From positions 186,001 through 250,000 of the forward strand of contig CAWFUH010000004.1 in the NCBI GenBank assembly GCA_963818855.1: a stretch of 64,000 nt of DNA, read 5' to 3'. Shown piece by piece: positions 54,536 to 63,427 of the stretch. A program made the position numbers and the translations under genes. Source of the stretch: Bog-159 sp963818855 (GTDB taxonomy: Bacteria; Acidobacteriota; Terriglobia; Bryobacterales; Bryobacteraceae). The notes under the pieces are model-generated. The model was given only the letters and a program-made list of their open reading frames with translations, was not told the DNA's origin and did no database searches. The number at the start of each line of letters is the position of its first letter. The stretch's first letter is position 1.

Positions 54536-55043
54536 TAGCCGCAGCATCAGGAGTTCATATAGCAGTTAGCCGCTGAGCGTTACCTGGAACATTTCGGCCT
54601 CCTCCGTGCCTAGCCAAAATTCGGATTTGGCTTTCGCATAGGCCCGTTTTTAATGAGCACTTGAAGGCAGCTGTTCTGTCTGGCCGCAGAGGACCCTGCG
54701 GCGACTGGCGCTGCCGGTGTGCGAGCGGGGCGCGCATGACACGCTGCCCGCGGCGGCGGCCGTGCCCCTTACACGAATCGCCGCCATCCCGCTACTGGAA
54801 GCCGCCGGCAACCTAGGCACACGGCTGGCGCTTCACGCGGCCGATACCCGGCGGCAAGGTCCGTCGCCTGCCGCCCGTGGTCCGTCGCCGCAGCCGCCGG
54901 CGTGCGGATGCGCGACGCGATCGGCGACGAGAGGCTGTGCAAGACCGACCTTCATCTGCCCCTGCAGGCGCACGCTGCCCGAAGCGATGACCACATCCCG
55001 AGCGACGCTGGAGGTGTGGGCGGCGAATCGCACTATGACAGCG
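54536..55043. other. GC-rich gene-free region with dispersed repeat, copy 3
   Basis: 54688-54777 repeats the words GGCGACTGGCGCTGCCGGTG, TGCGAGCGG, GACACGCTGCCCGCGGCGG, CGTGCCCCTTACACGA seen at 50.3 kb. Another shared piece, GTCCGTCGCCGCAGCCGCCG then GCGTGCGGATGCGCGACGCG, is at 54882. No gene. Confidence 0.5.
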
Positions 55044-55549
55044 CTAACGTGCACCCGTAGCGTCATGGGGACCTTCCGTCAAAAACAGGTGAAAGTCCGT
55101 GGCTCGAGGCTCGGCGCCAAGCTGCCGCATCATCAATGCGACTTGACCTCGATGGTACGTGGAATGGTTGGCCAGATGCTGCATCAGGTGCGTCAATCGC
55201 ACATGTGTTGTACGAAAAGGCAGCATCTCTTCCAAGGATTCGCTTGTAACGTGATTAACGAACTCAACCTGCTCCTTCTCGACTTCCGCCCACTTTAGCT
55301 GAACCTCAGCGACGTTGGGAAACGCATGCGGATTGAACAGGGCATCGCGTCGCGTTCGCAAATCTGTCACAAAGGCGGAACTATGGGACGACGCCCTCCA
55401 ATACGCCAGCCAGATCCACTCGCCGCCGATGATGTGCAGCAGAGTGTCTCGCACGGAACGGAAGGCGCTGCGGCTGATTGCAAAACTCTGTTGTTCGCCC
55501 AGCGGTCAAATTCATAGAGCAGATGAACGTCATTTTTGGTCACGGTCAA
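55044..55549 (-). pseudogene. DinB-family protein gene, frameshifted
   Basis: 5' piece MTVTKNDVHLLYEFDRWANN then RVLQSAAA; 3' piece FRSVRDTLLHIIGGEWIWLA to HSTYHRGQVALMMRQLGAEP. The two are in different frames, joined near 55455-55465, and about 10-15 residues between them appear to be missing relative to the family. The metal-site histidines (LLHII, NHSTYHRGQ) remain in the 3' part, whose own frame (55044-55454) encodes 136 residues. Confidence 0.7.
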
Positions 55550-55699
55550 CCCCTCGCTTGCGCAATGGCATTCCTGGGCGAGTATTCGAAGAATTCATCT
55601 TGCCGCAGTATACTCACTTCCCGCCATGCTCGTCGCGCTGCGCGAGATAGTCCGCAGCCTGGTATTTCAGCGATGCGGCGCTCAATGCTAACTTCCTCG

Positions 55700-55968
55700 C
55701 ATGGCCCTCCGTTCCTACCTGGTCTCCTGTCGCGACCTCGCCGGGAACGAGCATGCTGTCGAGGTGACCGCGCGGAGTTGCTCTATGAGGTGGTGGCGCA
55801 GGCACTGGGAGTCTTGCGCGGGGACATCTGGGTAGAGGAGATCGGCAAAGGGCTGACGGAGTTGAAGGTCAAGCAGCCCGCCGTGGAGCATCTGGACGCA
55901 CGCATCACGCCGCCCGCGCTGGTTGCCGTGCCCCTTCCAGGATGCACAGCCGGCCATCCCGCCCCTTG
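55700..55968 (+). pseudogene. Small conserved acidobacterial protein, frameshifted
   Basis: MALRSYLVSCRDLAGNEHAV then EVTA in one frame; after a shift near 55770, ELLYEVVAQALGVLRGDIWV then EEIGKGLTELKVKQPAVEHL. Together these resemble a ~100-residue protein that I recall only as a conserved hypothetical. The tail becomes unrelated after HL. Confidence 0.5.
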
Positions 55969-55987
55969 ACGTGCCTATCGCGAGCGC

Positions 55988-56256
55988 CGGGGTTGGCGCT
56001 TCGCACAAGCTGTGCGCGTTGGCCATGGCCATGAATGTAGAGATGGCAGGAAACGCCGGGCTTGTCGCGCGCGTCCGCCCGGGATCCCGGTTTGTTCGCC
56101 GCGTCGGCGTCGGCTTGGATAATCGTCCCAGTCACACGCATCACACCCGACCAGAAGACGCGTCGCGGTGGTCTCGCCGGCTTCCCGCAGCCAGCCTCGA
56201 ATGTCGTGCTGCGTCGTCATTTTTGCCCCGTTTCCACGAAAACTCAACGACGGCAC
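55988..56256 (-). pseudogene. Degenerate copy 1 of a small conserved gene
   Basis: Minus strand from 56222: MTTQHDIRGWLREAGETTAT then RLLVGCDACDWDDYPSR, after which the sequence turns Arg-rich and meaningless. About three quarters identical to 56916-57164 at DNA level. Both copies lose meaning after the DWDxxP motif. Confidence 0.5.
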
Positions 56257-56741
56257 GGTGTTCGAGTTGCTCCCTTAAGAGGATCGGGCCGGACGGGGTG
56301 CCCGATCAATTGCCGCTCGTACAAATCGGCGCAATCTTCGTGAATGCCCTGGTGATCTCGAAGAATGTGCGGCTGCCGGCAGCACGCTACCGATGGACGA
56401 CCTGCACGCGTCGCAGGACGTCGGCCCGGAGACCCGTGCGCGTGGAGGCTAGACACAGGATATGCCGTCATCGATCTACTGAGCCAGGCGGCGATCGGGA
56501 TCGGCCTGACGCTCGACGGGCGCAGCCGGTGGCAAACAATGCCATCGCATACCGCTTTCCGGACCCGCCTTCCTGAAGCGGGTAGAGACCGTCCCCCTCC
56601 CAGCGGCCTGCGGTATTGCATGAATGCCTTGGCTCAAGAAAGCCTCTGCGTTCTGAACACTGGAACCGCCGCGGCCGCAGCCCAGGAGCACGTCGGCGCT
56701 TCCCGCATCTCGCTGCCGGCGTTCCATCCGGCGCCGCCGCG

Positions 56742-56892
56742 CTGTCCGTCGCCGCGACCGCGCGTACGCGTATCGGGATGCGCACCGCGCTGGAGGCGCC
56801 GTATGCTTCCCATCCTTGAAGGGGTGACCCTCCGCGCGACTGGCGCTGCCGGCGTGCAAGCAGTGTGCCGCGCATGCCACGCCGCCCGACCA
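56742..56892. repeat. Dispersed GC-rich repeat, copy 4
   Basis: GTCCGTCGCCGCGACCGCG, GGGATGCGCACCGCGCTGG, AGGCGCCGTATGC, GGGTGACCCTCCGCGCGACT, GGCGCTGCCGGCGTGCAAGC, GCATGCCACGCCGCCCG, in the same order as the block at 50235-50410. Confidence 0.6.
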
Positions 56893-56915
56893 TCCTGGCA
56901 ATGATCACCGTGACC

Positions 56916-57164
56916 GCACCGGTTGGCGCTTCGCACAGGCTGGTGCGCCTTGGCCATGAATGGAACGCTGGGCTTGTCGCGTGCGTCCGCCTCGGATCCG
57001 CTGCTGGCGCATCATGAGCGGGTCAAACGCCGGGCTGGTTTCGTTCGCCGCGTCGGGTGGAACGTCCCAGTCGAACGTATCGCGCCCGGCCAGAAGGTAC
57101 GTCGCCGTGCTCTCGCCGCTTCCCCCAGCCAGCCTCGGATGTCGGGCTGCATCGTCATTATTTT
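56916..57164 (-). pseudogene. Degenerate copy 2 of a small conserved gene
   Basis: Minus strand: MTMQPDIRGWLGEAA in one frame, then GESTATYLLAGRDTFDWDVP in another, parallel to copy 1 at 55988-56256. Frameshift between the two blocks. Together with copy 1 and the shared flank GTTGGCGCTTCGCACA it indicates a duplicated, decayed segment. Confidence 0.5.
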
Positions 57165-57279
57165 TGCCCCGTTTCCACAAAACAAAAAAATCGGTCAAGA
57201 CTGGGAACTTTGAGTACCGCATAACCAATGGCCCGCCCGAAAACCGTGGCGGTGTGTCGGTGTTTAGCTCAGTCCCCAA

Positions 57280-57996
57280 CTAAACTGGTCGCCTGCGCTG
57301 TGCCCGGCCGCCACGGCAAGCCTTGGCAATCAACCCACCCACGCTTCCCAGAATGGCGGCAATGATGACGCCGAGCAGCAAGTGATAGAAACCCGCGCCC
57401 AGGAAGTCCTGCATCAACCAGGCCTCGAAGTTCGGCGAGCCGCTGTGGGCAAAGTCGTCTAGATTACCTTCAGCGCGAAACACAGTTGCTTCCTGCGGCG
57501 TGCCCTTCATCACATAGGTGGTCGCCAGCAGCACGATATACCACAGCAGGGTGCTAATGAGCGCTGCGCCCACGGCCGCCATCATCCCGTTGCGCACTCG
57601 GCGCGTGTGGAGGGCCGCGGTGAAACCAGCTGTCAGATAAGACAGAAACACCAAGCCGAATTCGACCAAGCCGTAGCGGGTATTGTCGCGCGGGAGCAAC
57701 ACGTATTCGAGCACAATCTCCGCCGCGTAAATCGCGGCTGCCACAAAGCCGAAACCCAGAGCCAGGCGCAATAGTCGCGGGTCTATGCGTTCCAGGCGTG
57801 CCGCTCCCCAGGCCCCCAACAGCGCGTAGACTCCCAGCACAATTACTACAGCCGCCAACCCGGGCAGCGAAATCTGCCATTCGGCCAGAGCTGCCGGGAA
57901 CACGACGAGGCCCAGGCTGGCCAGCAGGGCGGCCAGCATTGCCGCGAATATCCATGCACGGCGCACAGCAGGGGCGAGAGCGGAAGGGGAGGCCAT
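57280..57996 (-). CDS. Six-helix inner-membrane protein, unknown family
   Basis: 238 residues from ATG 57996 (MASPSALAPAVRRAWIFAAM); an upstream in-frame ATG at 58104 would add a leader without family-like features. Six hydrophobic segments, for example WIFAAMLAALLASLGLVVFP, GLAAVVIVLGVYALLGAWGA, RNGMMAAVGAALISTLLWYI and LLLGVIIAAILGSVGGLIAK (glycine-zipper-like last helix). A 45-residue soluble loop between helices 5 and 6. No known domain recognised. Confidence 0.7.
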   Translation of the reverse strand: MASPSALAPAVRRAWIFAAMLAALLASLGLVVFPAALAEWQISLPGLAAVVIVLGVYALLGAWGAARLERIDPRLLRLALGFGFVAAAIYAAEIVLEYVLLPRDNTRYGLVEFGLVFLSYLTAGFTAALHTRRVRNGMMAAVGAALISTLLWYIVLLATTYVMKGTPQEATVFRAEGNLDDFAHSGSPNFEAWLMQDFLGAGFYHLLLGVIIAAILGSVGGLIAKACRGGRAQRRRPV

Positions 57997-58279
57997 GACG
58001 AATGAGCATATCACCCACAGTGTCACGATACGGCGGGTAACTTGTGCGTTAGTTTTTACGGGCACAGAACTGGCTAGGCGAGAGCCTTTGCCGCTCCATA
58101 TCACAAGCCACTATTTGAATGCCTCAGGAGTTCCCGGTAACAGCTAATGGAAACGCGTCGCTGCCACGGCTCACCTGGCTCTCGGCGTGTCGACGTCGCA
58201 GCCTCTCCGAAAGCTCACATTGTAATGAAGACGCATTTGGGGCTCCCCCAACAGTTCGATGGAGTAATATGAGCGTGAG

Positions 58280-58948
58280 CCAGACGGAATATTGAACGAG
58301 CTGGTGACGCGCGCCGCGGGTGGTCCGGCCGATCGCGAGCTCAAACGCGATCTCTGGCCCAAGATGCGCCAGCGGCTCGATCGACCTCCGGTCCACATTC
58401 CCTGGGGAAGATCGTCATCTGCGTGAGTCCGGGTTGGTCCCTGCTCTCAGGGCCGAGCGCGGAAGAGGGACTGACCGCAGAGAACAAGAAGGCGATCTTC
58501 GACGATTGTTTCGCTGTCAACTCAATTGCGACAGGCGGGCGTTACGCTATATAGCGTGGATCCGCTGGGCCCAATGGGGAACCAGGGTCGCGAGTTTTAT
58601 CATGAGTCATTCCTGAAAGGAGTGCGCTCGCCGAACCAGGTATCCTTGGGCGATCTCGCGCTACAGGTTCTTGCGGTTCAAAGCGGGGGCCGGGTGCTGA
58701 GCTCAGGCAACGACATAGCCGAGGAGATTGCAACGTGCGTTCAAGACGCAAATGCTTACTACGTTATTACGTTTGCTCCCCCTGCCGCTGACGGTCCCAA
58801 CGAGTATCACGCACTTGAGGTCAAGATGGGCCAGCCCCATCTCAAGGCCCAAACAACGACGGGCTATTACGCCCAGCCGACGCCCAAAACCTTGAAACGG
58901 AACAAAGGAGCTTCGAGTCGGGGACCACACGAACTTAGGCCGCTTTAG
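58280..58948 (+). pseudogene. VWFA-related acidobacterial protein fragment (TIGR03436-type)
   Basis: Pieces: ELVTRAAGGPADRELKRDLW (about 58289); then SLGKIVICVSPGWSLLSGPS; then a clean 3' frame RQAGVTLYSVDPLGPMGNQG to AYYVITFAPPAADGPNEYHA and LKAQTTTGYYAQP. These are blocks of the VWFA-related Acidobacterial domain family, ordinarily ~300 residues with a signal peptide. At least two frameshifts and a missing N-terminus. Confidence 0.65.
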
Positions 58949-59123
58949 GCCGCGCGTGACTTAGGCGCCCCGTCACACTTTCAGCGCGTCCAGACGGGCC
59001 TTTCACGCAGGTCGCGAAGTGATCCAAAAGGATCAGGTGTCCAACTCCTGTGGAATCCGTGCATTGACGGAGCTTGGCGACGATGGGACCCGGCCTAGAA
59101 TAGGCTCGTGAATCACAGCAGCC

Positions 59124-59216
59124 GGCGGTCGTCGCCCCGATCCCCAACGCCAGCGAAAGCACACAAATCCCGGCAAATGTTTTGTTCCGATAAAGCCGTC
59201 GCATCGCCCCCTTCAT
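59124..59216 (-). pseudogene. ADOP permease, N-terminal stub
   Basis: MKGAMRRLYRNKTFAGICVL then SLALGIGATTA, matching the first TM of the ADOP permease at 18029 (TFTAVAVLSLALGIGANAA). After this the sequence is unrelated. Its ATG overlaps the stop of the upstream membrane gene (ATGA at 59213-59216), so an operon once continued into a full permease. Confidence 0.65.
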
Positions 59217-60814
59217 CCCGAAACCCGATATACCACGTACCCGCCATTCTCAAACACCGGCGCGCGATCCCCCAACCGGTGCCTGCGCGATAACACAATA
59301 TAATCGATGCCCAGCACCCCGTATCGCTCAACCCCCCGCGCATCGAATGGCCCATCGAACACGGCCCGCCAGCGCCGCCACCACTCCTCCCCCAACTCCG
59401 GCAAATAATTCACCTGCCCGCCGCCCTTCCAATCCACGTAGATCGCCCGTAGCGCTGCGCTGCGAAACACACCCGGCTGCAGTTGCTTGCCTGCATCGGC
59501 AAATAAAAAAACGGCATCGCGTGCTGTGGATGCGCGCGCCCAGGCCGAGAGCGTCTGCAATTCCGGCGCGTCGAGCCGCGTCCGCGCCATCTCGCCGCGT
59601 CCTGGAGGAAGCACGAAGAAGCCCGCGGCCGCCACCCCCGCCAGCGCCGCCGCACTCCATCTGAATCGCCGGCCCTCCGCCCATGCGGCGAAACTGGCGC
59701 CCGCCGCCAGCAGCACCACTGCATACCACCGGACTCCCGCATCCAACGGAATCAGGTACACCAGTACGAACCACGCCAGCGCCTCCCCGTATCGCCGCGA
59801 TTGCGCGGCGGCCATCCCCGCCGCCGCTCCCGCGAATTGCGCCATCACCGTAACGAACAAAAGCGCCCGCATCGGCTGCATCTGCGGCAGCAGTACCCAC
59901 TTCATCTTCTCCAGCAGCAGGTACGATGCCGGCATGCTTGCCATACCCACCAGCGGCAGCCCGATCAGGAAAAATCGCAACGCGCGCGGAACTCCCTTAC
60001 GCAGCCGGGCATACGCCAGCAGCGATGCGGCGTATAAAGCGATATATTGCGGCAGCCATTCGCGCCACCATGCCGAGATCCACGAATAAGGCGCGCGCAG
60101 CCGCTGCAGGTATTCGATTGTCGAAGGAATCCGCGCGAAAAAAAGCTGCGCTTCGCTGGCGCCATCCTGGAAACGGGCAGCCACTGCCAGCACGATCGCC
60201 GCCGCCGTCAGCGGCACAAACGCCCGCCACCTGCGCCGCTCTGCGTCCGCCATCGCCAGCGCCGCGTACACACCCCAGAACGGAAACACCGTAGGCGGAT
60301 GCGTCAGGAATGCCGCCGATCCTGCCATCCCCGCAGCCAGGTCCCAACCGTGCGCCGCCAGCCCGATGGCCAGCAACAGCAGCGGCAGCGCGAAGCCCCG
60401 CGGATCCGGTTCGAGTTCCACCGAAAGTACCGCCGGACCCGCAATTGTAGCGCCCAGCGACACAATCCCCGCTACCAGCAGCGCCGCCGGCGCCGTCAGT
60501 CCCAGCGCCGCCGCCATCAGGTACAGTCCCCAGATGCCCAGCGCCCGCGTCGCCAGTTGTTCGCCTTCGAGTACGTCCCGGAAGCTCAGGCCCGTGACGC
60601 GCCGCAGCGCCCGCGCCGTCTCATCGTACAGCGTGAATGACACGTGCGGCCGTTCCACTATCAGGTCGCGACCCAGCACCGTGGGGTCGCGCAGATGCTC
60701 CAGGATCGGAGCGTAGATCTGCGTATCCTGCTCGAGCCAGGTGTGGCCCGGAAACTCGAACCACGTGAGCGCGGTGAGCGCCAGAACACCGGCGGTCACC
60801 GCGAGCTTTCTCAT
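59213..60814 (-). CDS. Polytopic membrane protein, 533 aa
   Basis: Start ATG 60814 (MRKLAVTAGVLALTALTWFE) overlaps the TPR gene stop as ATGA; an alternative start at 60850 lies inside that gene. About 11-13 hydrophobic helices (for example LGIWGLYLMAAALGLTAPAA, LLVAGIVSLGATIAGPAVLS, YIALYAASLLAYARL) followed by a periplasmic C-terminal domain of ~130 residues with FLFADAGKQLQPGVF and GIDYIVLSRRH. Overall form resembles GT-C-type or DUF6798-like proteins, but no Asp-based GT motif is evident. Role unknown. Confidence 0.8.
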   Translation of the reverse strand: MRKLAVTAGVLALTALTWFEFPGHTWLEQDTQIYAPILEHLRDPTVLGRDLIVERPHVSFTLYDETARALRRVTGLSFRDVLEGEQLATRALGIWGLYLMAAALGLTAPAALLVAGIVSLGATIAGPAVLSVELEPDPRGFALPLLLLAIGLAAHGWDLAAGMAGSAAFLTHPPTVFPFWGVYAALAMADAERRRWRAFVPLTAAAIVLAVAARFQDGASEAQLFFARIPSTIEYLQRLRAPYSWISAWWREWLPQYIALYAASLLAYARLRKGVPRALRFFLIGLPLVGMASMPASYLLLEKMKWVLLPQMQPMRALLFVTVMAQFAGAAAGMAAAQSRRYGEALAWFVLVYLIPLDAGVRWYAVVLLAAGASFAAWAEGRRFRWSAAALAGVAAAGFFVLPPGRGEMARTRLDAPELQTLSAWARASTARDAVFLFADAGKQLQPGVFRSAALRAIYVDWKGGGQVNYLPELGEEWWRRWRAVFDGPFDARGVERYGVLGIDYIVLSRRHRLGDRAPVFENGGYVVYRVSG

Positions 60815-61500
60815 TGTGCCGGCGTTTTCTCCAACTGCTGCTTTGTCCACACGCGCGCCGCGTCCAGCTCCAGCGATTTCGTGAAGGCCTGCCGCGCCTC
60901 GGCGTTATGGTGCTCCTTGCGCAGCGCCAGTCCCAGCCATAAGTAGATCTCCCCCGATGCGGGTGCCAGCTCCGCGGCTTTGCGAAAGTCCGGAATCGCC
61001 ACCGCCGTCCCGCCGCCCATCGCCTCCGGCAGATAGTAATTGCCAACCCCCCGCGCCAGGTACGCCTGCGCCGATTTCGGATCGAGTTCCAAAGCTTTAT
61101 CGATAGCCTCGCGCGCCCGCTTTCCGTACGTCAACGCAAAAAGCAAATTGGCCGGCACCACCTGCCCGCACAACGTGCCCATCACGCGATAATATTCGGC
61201 GTTCTTTGGATTGATCGCAATGGCCCGCTCCGCCGCCTCAATGCCCGATTTCGCCGCCCGCTCAGCCTGGCTCTTGTCGCGCAGTTCCAGCGACACTTCC
61301 GCCAGATACGAACAAGCCAGAGCCACGCGATATTGCGCCTCGGCATCGTGCGGCACTTTTTGCGCGGCCGCCGTAAGTTCCGAAATCTGCTTCTCAAGCG
61401 CGGGACGGTCCTGCCGGTCCCGCGCGCTATCCATCGCGCCAGGCGCGATCGCCAATGCAGCCATCAGAAAAAGCGGACCCACATTCCTATTACACCGCAT
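60811..61500 (-). CDS. Secreted TPR-repeat protein
   Basis: 229 residues from ATG 61500 (MRCNRNVGPLFLMAALAIAP, a signal peptide); an ORF to 61581 adds a leader without features. At least four TPR motifs, for example AEAQYRVALACSYLAEVSLE, AIAINPKNAEYYRVMGTLCG, ALELDPKSAQAYLARGVGNY and AELAPASGEIYLWLGLALRK. First gene of the TPR - membrane protein - (lost) ADOP operon, coupled by ATGA overlaps. Probably a periplasmic assembly or scaffolding protein. Confidence 0.85.
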   Translation of the reverse strand: MRCNRNVGPLFLMAALAIAPGAMDSARDRQDRPALEKQISELTAAAQKVPHDAEAQYRVALACSYLAEVSLELRDKSQAERAAKSGIEAAERAIAINPKNAEYYRVMGTLCGQVVPANLLFALTYGKRAREAIDKALELDPKSAQAYLARGVGNYYLPEAMGGGTAVAIPDFRKAAELAPASGEIYLWLGLALRKEHHNAEARQAFTKSLELDAARVWTKQQLEKTPAQ

Positions 61501-61734
61501 TCTATACTGCCATCCACTCGTACATTCGCGGTCTTCGGCGCAATGGTAGGCAAAGTGTCGTTTGGCTTGCTGTCGGCCCAAAAACGGCAGTCTTGGCCGC
61601 TAATTTCCACGAACCCTGCGCCGCCTCGCTCCTTCATCTGAACCCCAGGGATGACTTCGGCTTGCACCGCGCTTCGTGTGTGGCCAGCGGCACGCCATCT
61701 AGTATTACTCCGTTAAGTAATGACAGAACACAAA

Positions 61735-62210
61735 ATAGGCGTTATGTTTGGGATGACCGACGCCCAGTTGGGTCGATGTCGAAAGCGCCTGGAACAGTTT
61801 TTGGTCGATCTTTTGCAGCCAGTCGGACGTAGTGAACGCCGATAAACGTCGGCCAGGACAACGTTGAGAGTGGTGATGCGCTGCGTGAGGCCGCGCTCGA
61901 TGGTGGCCCATTCCGCGCTGGTAATAATGCGCGGCAGCAGATCGTGCGGGAATATCTGCCGGTTCCTTCGGCGCGCCCGTACCCGGTAAAGGTGATGCCC
62001 TGGTTGAAGAACGAGAGGTCGGCTTCCTTCTTTGCGTGCTTCAGTTCTTCGGATGGCAGGTTCAGCAGTTGCGCTTAGGGATTCTTGTAATGCGGGCGAG
62101 GGCGTCCGCGTGTGCGGAACAGCTCGTAGTAGGCCGCATCGACCTCGTAACCGGAGAACGGCGCCGGCATCAGGCGGTCGAGAGACTGGGCAGGCATGGA
62201 CATATTCGCA
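61735..62210 (-). pseudogene. Circularly permuted ATP-grasp protein, N-terminal fragment
   Basis: Minus strand: SGYEVDAAYYELFRTRGRPR then PHYKNP and a stop; QLLNLPSEELKHAKKEADLS, FFNQGITFTGYGRAEGTGR; one-base shift; FPHDLLPRIITSAEWATIER, GLTQRITTLNVVLADVYR, after which similarity ends. These are the N-terminal blocks of circularly permuted type 2 ATP-grasp proteins (normally ~480 residues). At least three lesions and a missing C-terminal half. Confidence 0.65.
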
Positions 62211-62307
62211 ACGCCGTCTGGAACCGGAGACCGTTCGATGGGGAATAGCCCAGAGACGCAATGGACGAGTATGGCTCTTTCGGCACGGCGCTGCTGCTAA
62301 TGTCGAG

Positions 62308-62337
62308 CGGGGCTGAAGCCAGGCTGAAGCCCCGCGC
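62308..62337. repeat. Hairpin GCGGGGCT/AGCCCCGC
   Basis: Inverted repeat with 8-bp arms GCGGGGCT...AGCCCCGC around GAAGCCAGGCTGA, which contains a second GCC/GGC pairing. It lies just beyond the 3' end of the cytochrome gene (stop at 62363), so it may be its terminator or belong to the intergenic palindrome family. Confidence 0.45.
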
Positions 62338-62362
62338 CGGCCAAAGCCCGCCCTCCACGATT

Positions 62363-63427
62363 CTATTGGGGGTAAGGATCGCCGGCGTGCGCGACACGAA
62401 TATTGTGGTCGGTAAATATCGTCGGATTCGAAGGTAGCTGTACTTTCGGCATGTGGCAACTTACACAGTTCTTATTCGCCACCGGACAAGCCTTCTCGGT
62501 CGCGCCGGCCATGGCCGTACCCGCCTTCACGGCATGGCAGGCTAAACAGGCACGGTCGTAGCTCGAAACGTCGCGCACCAACTCCACATGTGGATCGTGA
62601 CAAGCCGTGCAGCGTATGCGCTTGTCGTCTCCCAGGAAGCACTGGCTGTTGGCCAAACGATACGGTTGAAACCGGACATTCTTCTCGCCAAACAGGCGCT
62701 CGGTCACCACCTTCTCCCACGTGCGATGGCACTCGCCGCAAATGTTCGACATCTCTTCGGCCGCCATCTCTCCCAACTTTGGCGGAACCGGCGCCGTCTT
62801 ACCCGTGGCCATCGCCTGTAGATGCGCATCCGCGCCCACGTGACAATGCTCGCAATCCAGACCTGGTTTCAGCGAAGCAAGGGTCAACTTACCGTTAATC
62901 ACGGCGCGCGAGGCATGACAGCCGAAACATGCTGTGATCTCAGTGTCCGAGTTCAGCCGTCCCATGGCTTCGGTCAGATTGTGCGGTTGGATTCTTTCGT
63001 CGCCGATAGTGATTGCCAGCCCTGCGGCGTTCTCGTAATAACTTACCAGGCTCTCATAGAAGCGGCCCTGGTACTGCAGCACGAACGTCAGGTTGTTTTC
63101 CCCAAAGACGTATTGAATCGGCAGACTCAGCGCACCGGAGCCATCGCGGACTGTGTAAGTGCTCGCCCCGTTCTTGCGTTCGATGTCGTAGCGATATCCG
63201 TTCTTCTCAAAAGTCAGTTTAGGATGCTCTTGCAGCAATTTCTGGTCGGGGGGAAGTTGAATGCCGATCCCCATACCGGTTTTCGGCTGCGACTGCGCCT
63301 CCGCGCGATGGCAGGTAGCGCACGTCATAGTGCGGACGTTGCCCGGCGCGCCTTCCGCCATGACCGTCATCACCGTGCACAGCCCCGCGGCAATCCATAC
63401 CGGGCAGGGTCGACGCGGCGCGGTCAT
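62363..63427 (-). CDS. Heptaheme c-type cytochrome
   Basis: 354 residues with a hydrophobic leader (WIAAGLCTVMTVMAEGAPG) and seven CxxCH heme sites in order: CATCH, CFGCH, CEHCH, CGECH, CTACH, CLACH, CVSCH. The ~120 residues between hemes 1 and 2 form a globular insert (YRYDIERKNGASTYTVRDGS). Periplasmic electron carrier or nitrite/sulfur-type reductase module; no catalytic CxxCK is present. The start overlaps the upstream TPR gene as ATGA, so both are produced together. Confidence 0.9.
   Translation of the reverse strand: MTAPRRPCPVWIAAGLCTVMTVMAEGAPGNVRTMTCATCHRAEAQSQPKTGMGIGIQLPPDQKLLQEHPKLTFEKNGYRYDIERKNGASTYTVRDGSGALSLPIQYVFGENNLTFVLQYQGRFYESLVSYYENAAGLAITIGDERIQPHNLTEAMGRLNSDTEITACFGCHASRAVINGKLTLASLKPGLDCEHCHVGADAHLQAMATGKTAPVPPKLGEMAAEEMSNICGECHRTWEKVVTERLFGEKNVRFQPYRLANSQCFLGDDKRIRCTACHDPHVELVRDVSSYDRACLACHAVKAGTAMAGATEKACPVANKNCVSCHMPKVQLPSNPTIFTDHNIRVAHAGDPYPQ

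Noticed and set aside
48203..57279. Many Arg/Ala/Pro-rich open frames on both strands
   Set aside because: High GC content keeps all frames open by chance; they have no conserved motifs, and lie across repeats and pseudogenes.
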